DNA of 64,000 bases, taken from NCBI GenBank assembly GCA_958450365.1, contig CAUEEP010000735.1, positions 1,920,001 through 1,984,000 on the forward strand, given 5' to 3'. This DNA comes from Mesorhabditis belari. Lineage: Eukaryota; Nematoda; Chromadorea; Rhabditida; Rhabditidae. The position numbers and the translations under genes are program-made. Below are positions 18,901 through 29,221 of this stretch, piece by piece; position 1 is the stretch's first letter; every line of letters starts with the position of its first letter. Under the pieces are notes generated by a model. It saw only the letters and a program-made list of their open reading frames with translations. It did not search any database and had not been told where the DNA came from.

Positions 18901-21900
18901 TTTTTCAAAAGAAAACTCTAAATGATTATTATCATTAGATAGCTTAAAATCTTGGCTTTTAAATGAAGAAAAGAATAAATGAAATCTGATATTCTGGAGG
19001 CTAGATCAAGCGCTTGGAGTTGTGCGACCCATTTGTCTCGTTGATTCTCTTATCCACTTTTTCAGAAAAAGTAGATTAAAAGATCCACTTTTTCAAAAGA
19101 AAAATCTAAGTATTTGATATCATCAGATAGCTTAAAATCTTGGCTTTTAAATGAAGAAAAAGTTCATTGAAATCCGATACTCTGGAGGCTAGATCAAGCA
19201 CTTGAAGTTGTGTGACCCATTTGTCTCGTTGATTCTCTTTTTAACCCACTTTCTCAAAAGAAAAATCTAAGTGTTTGATATCTTTAGATAGCCTAAAATC
19301 TTGGCTTTTAAATGAAGAAAAGAATAATTGACATCTGATGCTCTGGAGGCTAGATCAAGCGCTTGGAGTTGTGCGATGTGTCTTGTTAAGCAAGTCTGGG
19401 ATAAAAATACCTGCAAAACCCATTATCAAGAAAATCTTAAGGTCAAGGCAAAGCTTGGCACTAAATTTATCCAACCCAATCAAGCGCTTGGAGTTGTGCA
19501 ACCCATTTGTCTCGTTGATTCTCTTTAAGCAAGTCTACAGGGTGCGGCATAAGTATGGTTACAAGGTTGTAACATTGATTTAAGAAACTGATTGATTTTT
19601 ATTTGTTGCCAAAGGATTATTTTTTTAAATTTGAATGCTTTTTTTATATTATGTAGTAGTTTTTAAGTAAATTTTTAAGTTTGGACATAATGATGAAGGC
19701 TTCTCCCAACCGTGCCGCTATTCTTCAGCTTGGAGCACAAGGACGATCAACTTCGGATATTGCCAAACTGCTGAAAATGCATCGGATGACGGTATACCGC
19801 ATTTTGCAACAAAATAGAGTCGAAGAGCTTCCTAAAAGTGGACGTCCGCCAAAAATTGATCACACAAGACTCAAGAAAATCATTAAGAAACGAATCAAGC
19901 GCAATCCTGCCCGGAGCATGAGAAAAATGGCTCCCCAATTGAATGTTTCTGATAGAACTATCCGTCGTATCGTCAAAAAGGATCTGGGCCTTCACCCTTA
20001 CAAGTTAAGGAAGCATAATGGCCTGGCGAATCTTCAAATGAAAAACAGGAAGCAAAAATGTGCTCTTCTTCTTGCAAGGGCCGCAAATGATGAGCATCTG
20101 ACGACGCTTTTTACCGACGAGAAATTATTCAACATTGTGCAAGTTTTCAACTTTCAAAATGATCGAATTTTGGCTCACAGTCCTCAAGAAGCAAATAAAA
20201 GTGGTCGATTTGTGGACAGGAACTCACATCCAGCAGGAGTCATGGTTTTTGCAGGGGTGTCAGCAACTGGTCGCACACCGTTGATTTTCGTGGATAAAGG
20301 GCTGAAAATTAACACAGACGTGTATCTGGACGTTCTCACAAAACATGTACGGCCGTGGAGTCAAGAACATTATCAAAATCAGCGCTGGACATTGATGCAA
20401 GACGGTGCCCCAGCGCACAAAGCAAAAAAACTCAAGAGAGGTGCCGAAACAATTTGCCCGACTTCATTTCCGCCAATGAATGGGCAGCTAATTCGCCCGA
20501 TCTCAATGTTATGGATTTCTGTGTTTGGGCAATTTTGGAGAAAAAAGCATGCACAACAAAACATGCAAACGTTGAAAGTCTGAAAAAGGCTCTGAAGAAA
20601 GCCTGGGCGGAAATTCCACAAAGTACCCTGCGGGCCGCCGTGGAAAGTTATCCAAAGCGTCTTAAGCCGTTATCAAGAATAAAGGTGCCCATATTGAATA
20701 ATTTGTTGTTTTTTAAATGAATATGATTACTGTTGTTAATTTTAAATAAAGTTTGCATGAATCCGTTCATATTTCGTTACGATACACGGTTCTGAGTCTG
20801 TAACCATACTTATGCCGCACCCTGTACAGTATCAAATAGTAATCCTTGGCTCGGCAAAGATTTACTATTAAATGTTTAAACAGTTTTCTGTACTCTAGAT
20901 TAGACTAGATCCACAGATTAGACTAGATTAGTCAATTAATTATTGAATTTGACTTACATTCACATTCTCTGGGTACACAACAAGTCCATTCGTTCGCACA
21001 TAATAACAATCATCATAGATATTATATTTATCCAATCTAATAATGAAATCATTCGCGAATTATTTCCTAGCTCACCCTGGATTGAAGAATTTTTGATTCA
21101 GCTTTCCCGCTATTTGTTGACAAACTTGATTAGCGGGATCATGGTAAGGACAATCGTAAGATCGAACTTTTGCGCATGATGGACAAGCGGCATTCATTCC
21201 CTCATAATCTCTGAATCTTCACTAATCGACAGGGAAACGGCCAAGGCCAAAATTGAATCAGAACTGGAGCCAGAGACAGGACTAGCATCAGGGTCAATCC
21301 AGTCTCAAGCCAAGACCAGGATCAGGATCGGGTCAAAACCAAGAACAGGATCAGGATCAGGATCAGGTCAAAGCCAGAGACAGGACTAGCATCAGGGTCA
21401 ATCCAGTCTCAAGCCAAGAACAGGATCAGGATCAGGTCAAAACCAAGAACAGGATCAGGATCAGGTCAAAACCAAGACCAGGATCAGGATCAGATCAAAG
21501 CCAGGGCCAGGGCCAGGACTTAAAGTAAGGCATAAGACCCAACCCTGGCGAAAATGGGATACTTGTCGATGTAGCTCAGTGCTAGAGCGTTTGCCCGGTA
21601 AACGATAAGCCGCGGATCCCAGCGCCGACCATGTTTTGTATTCTCAGCCGCAACCAAAAGGACCGGCTTATCTAACTTTAACCAAAGACAAGGACAGAAC
21701 AAGGATCAACCCCAGATCACAGTCAGAGTCAAACCAGGAGTCACAGTCAGATGAAAGTTGTGGAAATCCATGCAAAGCTTCGGAGAGTCAAGGTCAGTCC
21801 AGGACCAGAGACTAGGATTATGGACAGATTCAAACTAGAGAACTGGATCAAAGCCAAGTTCAAAGCCAAGACCAAAGCCAAGTTCAAAGCTACTAGAAAC

Positions 21901-23796
21901 TAGAAACGAGAGCCAGGATCAGCGGATCTTTCCACGGACAATTCTAGAGATCAGGCTCAGCACCTGATTTTCACAAATAAATCGGCGCTCACTTTTGTGG
22001 TGTGTATCCTTTGACATAGGCGAACTCGGTGAGACTATCGAATTGATAATTCTCATTCCAAACACCGTTGAAAATCAAACCCTAAACAAATCTTTATTTG
22101 AAACCATTTTCTAAAGCTGCACAAGCAAAATAGCTATCGTAATCATCAAAGAGTTTTGAAAATTCCGATAAAATACCTTTTTCTTAAGCTTTTCTTAAGC
22201 TTTTTCTTAAACCAAACCTTTAAAGGGAACTCTTGATACCAAAGCTTTTGTTGATCAATCAAATCGAGCACATTTCTACTCATTAGCGCCACGATTTCTG
22301 CTGAATAATCCCCGGAAATCAAATAAAGATCTAAATTCTTGATTTTTCATATAAATTCGACTTGTTTACTCATTTTTTCTAGAGCTTCTAGTGTAAAACT
22401 TTTAAGGAAAAGTTTCAGAGCTGAGAAGATTTGTGAGGCTGCCTGGAAAATGGAAATACAGTCTAAAGTCTAAATTAGCTATTCTCATCACCTCATCATT
22501 GTTGGAAGCTGTCGCATTTTGCGAGAAACCTCCACCAGTTGGCAGCTCCAGAAATAGCAAGTTTCCGATCTGAAGTTAGCTTGTTTTCAGACAAATCGCG
22601 ATCAGGAACTAGTTCAGAATCAGATCAGGAACTAGTTCTTGGCTTCTAGTAATCCGATAAATACTTTTTACGGGTCAGGCCTGTAGTAGAAAAGCAAAAA
22701 ATGAATGAATTCAAGCCGAGCGGAACTGAAGCCTCGATCTTCCGCTTACCAGGCAGATGCTCTACCACGGAGCTATCGGCACCCCCTTTCTCCTCCCAAT
22801 AAAGAGAAAGAGAAAGCCATACGAAAACTTGAGAGTGCCAAGATCAATCCAGGAGCCAAGATCAATCCAAGGGCCAAGATCAATCCAGGAGCCAAGAGTA
22901 GAGTCAGACCAGGGAAAAAAGTCAAGGCCAGGCCAGGTAAACCCAGGTTCAAGTCTAGTTGCAGGTACTGGAAGCAGTAAAGTTAGACCAAGCAAGGCAG
23001 GGACCTGTATTAGCCCTTCTCTTCCCTGATCTAGCCTAGTAAAGTCGGTTTTGGTCAATCCTGGAAGATCTGGAAGACCTGGAAGAGGATCAGGCAGGTT
23101 TATCAGCTCCGACAACCTTCTGGTATGCTCTACCACGGAGCTATCGTCACCTGCTTTCTCCTTTCCAAAAAGAGAAAGAGAAAGCCATACGAAAACTTGA
23201 GAGGGCCATCAATCCAGGAGCCAAGATCAATCCAGGAGCCAAGATCAATCCAGGAGCCAAGATCAATCCAGGAGCCAAGATCAATCCAGGAGCCAAGACC
23301 AGAGTCAGATCAAGGGATAAAGTCAAAGCTAAACCCAGGTTCAAGTCTAGTTGCAGGTACTGGAGGCAGTAAAGTTAGACGAAGCAAGGCCAGGACCTGT
23401 ATTAGCCCTTCTCGTCCCTGATCTAGTCTAGGAAAATTGGTTCTAGGTCAATCCTGGAAGACCTGGAAGAGGATCAGGCAGGTTTATCAACTCCGACAAC
23501 CTGCTGGTACCTTTGACTAGTCTCTCTTGACATTTCTACCACTAGCTTTAGTCTAAATTCGAAATATTAACTATTTTATTCAGTTTTTTATTCTAAATCC
23601 GTATTTAAACGAATCCTTTCACTTTCCTACAGCATTCACCTTATTCCAGGCATAATAATTCTCCGTGATTCCATTGTCAACGAGTCGATATGGACCGACA
23701 TCTTTGAAAATCGAGGCAATCGGAGAGCATCCAATCTCTCCTTTCAAATAAACGATTAAATTATTCTCGAAATCTTTCGATTGAGCAGTGAAATAC
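15962..23796 (-). CDS. serine carboxypeptidase S10 paralog B, probable pseudoenzyme
   Basis: Exons from 5' to 3': 23640-23796, 22492-22569, 22370-22442, 22218-22330, 21993-22081, 21076-21210, 20958-21036, 17578-17711, 17448-17538, 16386-16544, 16142-16252, 15962-16066 (1324 nt, about 441 aa; an upstream exon ending in phase 2 is missing). Two introns (22331-22369 and 21037-21075) are only 39 nt. Family order is clear: IVYLKGEIGCSP replaces the oxyanion block WLNGGPGCSS; FLELPTGGGFSQ replaces LESPxGVGFSY; LYLISGDYSAE stands where GESYGG carries the nucleophile, so that serine motif is lost; NGDTDF keeps the catalytic Asp and KGAGHW the His. It is therefore probably catalytically dead and may bind or scaffold. 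The frame is intact throughout, arguing against a simple pseudogene. Long introns host a 30-bp minisatellite, a foldback and a maT-like transposon. Confidence 0.82.
16578..17416. repeat. 30-bp minisatellite
   Basis: Exactly 30-bp units (CGTACTGGCACGTACTGACG plus TGCTGTACAT), 28 copies, phase kept over 840 bp. Variants (CAAGTA, CCCGTA, CTAACG, CATACT) recur in blocks, showing multi-unit duplication. Intron of S10 paralog B, directly upstream of the Asp exon. Confidence 0.95.
17733..18283. repeat. 10-bp satellite (ATTTCATCCA)
   Basis: About 55 decamers of ATTTCATCCA with TTCCATTCAA and TTTAATCCAA variants, in a long S10-B intron. A 10-bp period matches one helix turn. Confidence 0.92.
18415..19475. 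mobile_element. large foldback element
   Basis: Two arms of about 480-580 bp meet near 18890. The left end GGGTTAGATAAATTTAGTGCC matches the right end GGCACTAAATTTATCCAACCC. Each arm contains two or three internal copies of a block with AGCGCTTGATCTAGCCTCC. No coding capacity. A further partial block at 19475-19535 abuts the maT-like insertion. Confidence 0.8.
19538..20824 (+). mobile_element. maT-like Tc1/mariner transposon with TIRs and TA target duplication
   Basis: The left TIR CAGGGTGCGGCATAAGTATG (19538 on) is mirrored at 20800-20824. TA flanks both ends (19536-19537 and 20825-20826). The element is 1287 bp and encodes one frameshifted transposase. It is inserted in a long intron of S10 paralog B, right next to the foldback. 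Confidence 0.92.
19690..20720 (+). pseudogene. maT-like (DD37D) transposase, one frameshift
   Basis: Frame 1 runs from ATG 19690 and shows the paired HTH region (STSDIAKLLKMHRMTVYRIL, then SDRTIRRIVKKDLG), the first catalytic Asp in FTDEK and the second in MQDGAPAH. At the A7 run 20424-20430 one base is missing and the frame continues in the next phase to 20720 with the third catalytic region SPDLNVMDF. Counting to the last Asp of that motif gives 37 residues after the second Asp, the spacing of the maT family (known in nematodes, e.g. C. elegans). Apart from the single frameshift the coding region looks intact, so the copy is young. It cuts and pastes DNA in the nucleus if functional; this copy should not. 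Confidence 0.88.
21236..21515. repeat. CAGGATCAGGATCAGGTCAAA repeats
   Basis: Imperfect GATCAGG and CAAAGCCAGA tandem units, including two copies of a ~75 bp block with ACAGGACTAGCATCAGGG. Confidence 0.8.
21565..21631 (+). repeat. tRNA-Thr-like pseudogene
   Basis: Ends GTCGATG and CGCCGAC pair at six of seven positions. The D arm TAGCTCAGTGCTAGAGC is good; GGT is in the anticodon region. The B-box region GGATCCCAGC is degenerate, so it is probably inactive. Confidence 0.45.
22725..22783 (-). repeat. tRNA-Thr(GGU)-like pseudogene
   Basis: The minus strand reads TGCCGATAGCTCCGTGGTAG at the 5' end, then anticodon arm TCTGC-CTGGTAA-GCGGA (anticodon GGT). The T arm lacks the TTCGA core. A truncated head of the same type recurs at about 23126-23152. 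Confidence 0.4.
22740..23512. repeat. tandem ~385-bp duplication with internal 18-bp repeat
   Basis: 22740-23125 and 23126-23512 share the tRNA-like head, the block AAAGAGAAAGAGAAAGCCAT, an 18-bp array (AAGATCAATCCAGGAGCC, three versus five units) and the tail TTAGCCCTTCTCxTCCCTG. Confidence 0.85.
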
Positions 23797-24002
23797 CTAA
23801 AAAAGATTCGATTTTATAAAAATTGAAATAAACCAGTAAAATATTGAGTTCAAATAGCCCGAATATTGATTGAAATTTGGCTGAAAATTGAGGTCCGGTA
23901 GGTTTTGAATCTAAAATTTTAGAATATCTTGTGTTTAAAGAAGGAATTCAAATTGGAATCGATTTTCACTAAAAGCAACTTATCAGCAGTATGCCCGTTG
24001 TC

Positions 24003-24080
24003 TAAAGTAACTTATAGCCGTTGTCTAAAGTAACTTATAGCCGTTGTCTAAAGTAACTTATAGCCGTTGTCTAAAAGAAT
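24003..24080. repeat. 22-bp tandem repeat
   Basis: About three and a half units of GTTGTCTAAAGTAACTTATAGC. Confidence 0.85.
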
Positions 24081-24249
24081 CTATCTAAAAGTTTAGATCA
24101 ATTAAGCTCAAATGTCCAAATTCTTGAGATTTCTGAAATTTGGCTGCATTTTGCGATAAATTAGCCTAATTAGCCTGCGATAAATTAGCCTACAAAACTA
24201 GCCGAAGTACTCAAGGTTGAAACTGGTGCTAGTTGCTTATCTATTCTAG

Positions 24250-24545
24250 AGGATGGGCAGGGAAAAATGTGGGGCGGAAGGTCGGGCGGAAAGCTTGGGG
24301 CGGAAAGTTGGAGCGGAACCTGGGGCGGAAAGTTGGGGGCGGAAAGTAGAGGCGGAAAGTTTGGAGCAGAAAGCTTGGGGCGGAAAGTTGAGGCGGAAAG
24401 TTCGAGCGGAATGTGGGGCGGAACGTGGGGCGGAAAGTTGGAGCGGAACGTGGGGCGGAATGTGGGGCGGAAAGTTGGAGGCGGAAAGTTGAGGCGGAAA
24501 GCTTGGGGCGGAAAGTTAAGGCGGAAAGTTGAAGCGGAACCATCT
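24250..24545. repeat. GGGGCGGAAAGTTG minisatellite
   Basis: G-rich units of 10-14 bp (GGGGCGGAAAGTTG, GAGCGGAACGTG). Open frames here are repeat artefacts. Confidence 0.85.
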
Positions 24546-24615
24546 CCAAAGAGCTTCCAGCACTGACCCCCTCTCGGTCCCGCCCAAGACCATATCTGCC
24601 CAACATGCGCCATTA

Positions 24616-24906
24616 TACAGTCAAACATTAATATAACGAACTTCAATACAACAACACTTCAATATAACAAACTCTAATCCAACGAACGGATATGTCACAA
24701 AGAAGCGCACTAACCACAAGAAGAAGTTGATGGAGATGTTCGACATATCGCCAATAAAATCCACGGGAAGTCGATTCATGATGTCATGGAGGAGCTGAAG
24801 CTTGATGTCTTCTTAGTCAACTGTCTGGCTTCGAACAACGAACATTTCGATATAACAAGCTTTTTGGTTGATCCCTTGAGGTTCGTTATATTGAAGTTTA
24901 ACTGTA
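24616..24906. mobile_element. non-autonomous pogo/Tigger-like element
   Basis: Terminal inverted repeats TACAGTxAAACxTxAATATAACGAAC at both ends, with TA termini. The interior encodes a fragment resembling a helix-turn-helix region (HDVMEELKLDV). Part of it is duplicated at 27122-27300. Confidence 0.65.
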
Positions 24907-24945
24907 CTATGGTCTGGTCCTAAATCCATTGGATTGCAATCCAGT

Positions 24946-25295
24946 GTTGAATCCAGAGTTGACTCCGGAGTTTGATCCAGAGTTGGATTCATAGTTGGAT
25001 CCAGAGTCGAATCCAGAGTTGGATCCAGAGATGGATCCAGAGTCGAATCCAGAGTTGGATCCAGAGATGGATCCAGAGTCGAATCCAGACTTGGATCCAG
25101 AGTTGACTCCAGAGTTGAACCAGAGTTGAATCCAGACTTGGATCCAGACTTGGATCCAGAGTTGACTCCAGAGTTGACTCCAGAGTTGAATCCAGAGTTG
25201 AATCCAGACTTGGATCCAGAGTTGAATCCAGAGTTGGATCCAGAGATGGATCCAGAGTCGAATCCAGAGTTGGATCCAGAGTTGGAAGCAGAGTT
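24946..25295. repeat. 12-bp minisatellite (CCAGAGTTGAAT), array 1
   Basis: About 29 units of CCAGAGTTGAAT/GAT. It directly follows the pogo-like element, separated by the block ACTATGGTCTG that also precedes array 2. Confidence 0.92.
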
Positions 25296-25448
25296 GAATT
25301 CCAACTGTTGCCCTCTGATAATGGTTAAGCTTGAAACTTGCCCGAGAAGCTGATTTCTTCTTCTAGTACTTAATAAAATCACATAGAAGATAATTCTATT
25401 TTTTTTGTCAGATCTTTTTAAAACTTTCTTTACAAACATATCTATCGG

Positions 25449-25592
25449 TTAGATACCCATCTGTTGATAAATTTTAGTGAGAATCGATCCCAATTCGAAG
25501 CCCCAAATTTCACGAACCGTTTCATTTAGCTGAACACCAGAAATAGCTGGAATGAAAAGTAGAATTTTAATCAAAAGCAACCATTTTTTCAT
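25449..25592 (-). CDS. signal-peptide exon, possible 5' exon of S10 paralog B
   Basis: ATG at 25592-25590 opens a 47-codon frame: a strong hydrophobic leader (MKKWLLLIKILLFIPAISG) followed by VQLNETVREIWGFELGS and KIYQQMG. A donor GGTATCT lies just before the stop. Strand and position suit the missing first exon of S10 paralog B. However, the visible donor phases (0 or 1) do not match the phase-2 junction needed by the exon at 23796, so an intermediate exon is missing or this belongs to another gene. Confidence 0.4.
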   Translation of the reverse strand: MKKWLLLIKILLFIPAISGVQLNETVREIWGFELGSILTKIYQQMGI

Positions 25593-25724
25593 GATCTATA
25601 AACTTTATTGATATAGAAATAGATAAATATGGAAAAATTTCAATTCTAACCTAATCTCAGCCTTATTTCTTAGCCGTTTTTAGGGAATTTTTCTAAATTT
25701 TTCTCTACAAACACTACTAGCATA

Positions 25725-25946
25725 TTTACTCGAATAGAAGATCGGTTTTCTATTTTGTTTCAATTACCGTCCTGGACCCCGTCTTCTCGATTTACTCGAA
25801 TAGAAGACGAGCTCCAGGGCGGTGATTGAAAAGAATAGAAGGCCGATCTACCGTATTTACTCGTATTTACTCGAATAGAAGACTGGGTCCAGGGCGGTGA
25901 TTGAAAAGAATAGAAAACCCATCTTCTATTCGAGTAAATACGGTAG
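25725..25946. mobile_element. MITE-like inverted repeats (TTTACTCGAATAGAAGA)
   Basis: 25848-25946 is bounded by CTACCGTATTTACTCG and its complement CGAGTAAATACGGTAG. A related copy abuts it at 25725-25850; both contain CCAGGGCGGTGATTGAAAAG. Confidence 0.7.
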
Positions 25947-26069
25947 TTTTTAAGTAAAATTACAAAATAGTTGATCAAGAAAAAAGGAAATTATAAAACT
26001 ATATTGAAATCTGTTGAAATTTTTCTTAAAACCAAATGTCTTTCCGATTTGATTACGATTTCAGATTTG

Positions 26070-26600
26070 AAATCGAAGATTTTCTAATCTTTAGAAAGGT
26101 TGTAAGATTGTAGAGTTGTAATAGAAAGTGTAATAGATTTGAAATCGAAGATTAGAAAGGTTGTAAGATTCTAGAATTGTAAGAGAAAGTGTAATAGATT
26201 TGAAATTGACGATTAGAAAGATTAGAAAGATTGTGGAATTGTAGAATTGTAAGAGAAAGTGTAATAGATTTGAAATGGACGATTAGAAAGGTTGTAAGAT
26301 TGTAGAATTGCAATAGAAAGGGAAATCGATTTGAAATCGAAGATTAGAAAGATTAGAAAGGTTGTAAGATTGTAGAATTGTAAGAGAAAGTGTAATAGAT
26401 TTGAAATTGACGATTAGAAAGATTAGAAAGGTTGTAAGATTGTAGAATTGCAATAGAAAGTGTAATAGATTTCAAATCGAAGACTAGAAAGGTTGTAAGA
26501 TTGTAGAATTGCAATAGAAAGGGAAATCGATTTGAAATCGAAGATTAGAAAGATTAGAAAGGTTGTAAGATTCTAGAATTGTAATAGAAAGTTTAAAGCC
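26070..26600. repeat. ~60-bp tandem repeat
   Basis: About eight imperfect units containing GATTAGAAAGGTTGTAAG, TTGTAGAATTG and GTAATAGATTTGAAAT. Confidence 0.85.
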
Positions 26601-27121
26601 ATAAAAAAGATTGTAAAAGGTTTGTAAAAAGGTGTAAAAGTTGAAGAAATCAAAGAAATTCTTCAGAGTTTATGATTTGTGGAATGAGAAATGCTTATCT
26701 CTTTCCACTGTTTGCAATTCTCACTGCTCTCTTTAAAAATAAAGATTATTGGATGAATTAGATGAATCATTGCATCTTTTTTTAAACAAAAACTCAAATA
26801 ATTCAAGATTTATAAAAAGAATTTGAAAGAAAATTCAAGAAACGTCTGTAAACTTTGAGGAAAAACTTGCAATTACTGTTTTAAGCCGCTTTCTTTGAAG
26901 GTAAACTTTGCCTTTAGCTCGGCAGAACGGATTTCGCAATGCAAATAGCAAATAAAGTAAATAAAATCCTAAGAAAAAGTGGTGAGAAATTGAGAGATTG
27001 AGAAATTGAGTTCAAATTGATCTTCAAATGCAATGGTGATTCATTTGTACTTTGCATCTGTAAACACACAATTGCTGGTGCACTGAAGTCCTCATTTTCT
27101 CGAGTTTCTGTGAGAAATCAA
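26601..27121. other. unannotated AT-rich spacer
   Basis: I see no gene or clear repeat in this stretch. Confidence 0.4.
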
Positions 27122-27300
27122 GAATTCAGTGTTGTTCGACATATCGGCATTAAAATCCACGGGAAGTCGATTCATGATGTCATGGAGGAGCTGAAGCTTG
27201 ATGTTTCGAAGTCAACTGTCTGGCTTCGAACAACGAACATTTCGATATAACAAACCTTTTGGTTGATCCCTTGAGGTTTATGTTGAAGTTTGACCATACT
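27122..27300. mobile_element. partial pogo/Tigger-like copy
   Basis: Matches 24755-24906 closely (GTCATGGAGGAGCTGAAGC, then TTGATCCCTTGAGG). The left TIR is missing; the plus frame reads MEELKLDVSKSTVWL, an HTH-like remnant. Confidence 0.6.
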
Positions 27301-27331
27301 ATGGTCTGCTACTAAATCCATTTGGATTTCA

Positions 27332-27893
27332 ATCCAGAGTTGAATCCAGAGTTGAATCCAGAGTTGAATCCAGAGTTGGATCCAGAGTTGGATCCAGAGT
27401 TGGATCCAGAGTTGGATCCAGACTTGGATCCAGAGTTGACTCCGGAGTTTGATCCAGAGTTTTATCCAGAGTTAGATCCAGACTTGGATCCAGACTTGGA
27501 TCCAGAGTTGAATCCAGAGTTGAATCCAGAGTTGAATCCAGAGTTGGATCCAGAGTTGACTCCAGAGTTGGATCCAGAGTTGAATCCAGAGTTGAATCCA
27601 GAGTTGGAAGCAGAGTTGAATCCAGAGTTGACTCCAGAGTTGAATCCAGAGATGGATCCAGAGTCGAATCCAGAGTTGAATCCAGAGTTGGAAGCAGAGT
27701 TGGATCCAGAGTTGAATCCAGAGTTGACTCCAGAGTTGACTCCAGAGTTGAATCCAGAGATGGATCCAGAGTCGAATCCAGAGTTGAATCCAGAGTTGGA
27801 AGCAGAGTTGGATCCAGAGTTGAATCCAGAGTTGACTCCAGAGTTGACTCCAGAGTTGAATCCAGAGTTGGATCCAGAGTTGAATCCAGAATT
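27332..27893. repeat. 12-bp minisatellite (CCAGAGTTGAAT), array 2
   Basis: About 47 units. It contains a second-order repeat of roughly 130 bp (GAAGCAGAGTTG markers). The open 201-codon Pro-Glu-Leu frame is a repeat artefact. Confidence 0.92.
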
Positions 27894-28764
27894 GAAAGAG
27901 TATCTATTGTGCAAAAGAAACACATAAAAATTATTAAAACAACATAAATAGAGGATTTTGTTTTCAACTTAAAATGAATCAAAACTCGAAACAACAAAAG
28001 CTTAAATGTTAATTTTATCGCCTTCGAATAACTGTCTATAAACGATTGAATAAATGTATGCTTTAAATGAAGAATTGTATGCGTGAAAAGGGTGTTTTTA
28101 CAGATACAAGCACAAAGTACACTAGATGACTAGCTTCTCGTGCTTCTTCTTTTTCATAGCACCAATCAAAGAATGCTATGACTTTTTTTAGCTATTCATT
28201 TATGATTTCAATGTTCTCTATGATCTTCTTTGATAAACTAGATGATAAACTCTTCCAAATCTTTCCTTTTCCTTTGTTTGACCTTGAAAAGTTGTCTGAC
28301 TTGAGTCAAATAAAACAGGGAAAGTTATTTTTGAGAGCCAAAGAGAGCCAAGGAGAGCCAAGAAAAGTCATCAAAAGATTTCGTCGTGAAAATTTATTTT
28401 TAGTTTCACTTTGATTGGGGAGATTGATGGATAACTTCTCTCTCTTTTCTCTCTAAAACAAACTGAAATCATTTCGATGATTTAAAACTGTGATTTTCTC
28501 TTTGAAAACTGCGATTTTTCTCTTTAAAACAGCGATTTTCTCTTTAAAACTGCAAATTTCAACGTTACCTGTGAATTAGTCCCGCTGATTTTGGCTTTTC
28601 GATACTCTTAGCTGATTTTCTCGATACTCAGCTCATTTTTTTGATACTCATAGCTCATTTTCTCATTCCTACTATGTTATTGAGCAATTCTGTAGAAATT
28701 TCTTTATCATTTTTTTTAACTTTAACTAAAAACTTTACAGCATCGTCGCTTTGTCATTGATTTA
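27894..28764. other. unannotated spacer
   Basis: AT-rich DNA with small duplications (CGATTTTCTCTTTAAAAC at about 28490-28560; GATACTCATAGCTCATTTT at about 28600-28670). No gene recognised. Confidence 0.4.
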
Positions 28765-29135
28765 GTGGAAACTTTCAAAATCCTCCGTTGTAAACAGATT
28801 AGCCCTTTGTTTATAGACTTTTTCAAATTTAAACCGCGGTCAGGGCCCAGAAGTGGCTCATTCCTTTTGCAAATTCCCTTTGCTTCCAATGCCTCTTTAT
28901 CAAATTCATTTCCCGTTAGAGCCGCTAGATTATGGAACTTGCTCCCAAACGACATACGAGAAATTCAGTCGCTTTTCATATTCAAGAAACGTATCGATGC
29001 TTTAGATCTAGTGGCTCTTTGCCGTAAGTAATTGGCTTATTGATTTCAGTATGTATTGTATGATTAAGTATCACTGTGCATTTCTCTATCATTTCTTTCA
29101 CTTTATCGTTTGAATAAAGTATTATTATTTTTCCC
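28765..29135 (+). mobile_element. LINE (non-LTR retrotransposon) 3' end
   Basis: An open frame to 29031 reads FPVRAARLWNLLPNDIREIQ and FKKRIDALDL, the pattern found at the C terminus of many non-LTR reverse transcriptase ORFs (FPxRxxxLWNxLP). A short 3' UTR ends in AATAAAGTATTATTATT. The 5' part is truncated away, as is usual for LINE copies. Confidence 0.7.
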
Positions 29136-29221
29136 CTTTTGACTTTATTTTAAATCCTTATTATAAAAATTTATCATTCGAAAATTCAAAATAAAAACAA
29201 TTCAAAGTTTTCAGAGCAATT

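Noticed and set aside
8319..23796. One single giant S10 gene instead of two
   Set aside because: Each half has its own His motif (KGGGH at about 8530, KGAGH at about 16060) and its own N-terminal block, so they are two paralogs.
27322..27997. Acidic Pro-Glu-Leu protein of 201 codons
   Set aside because: Pure 12-bp satellite; the same array occurs at 24946 with a different length.
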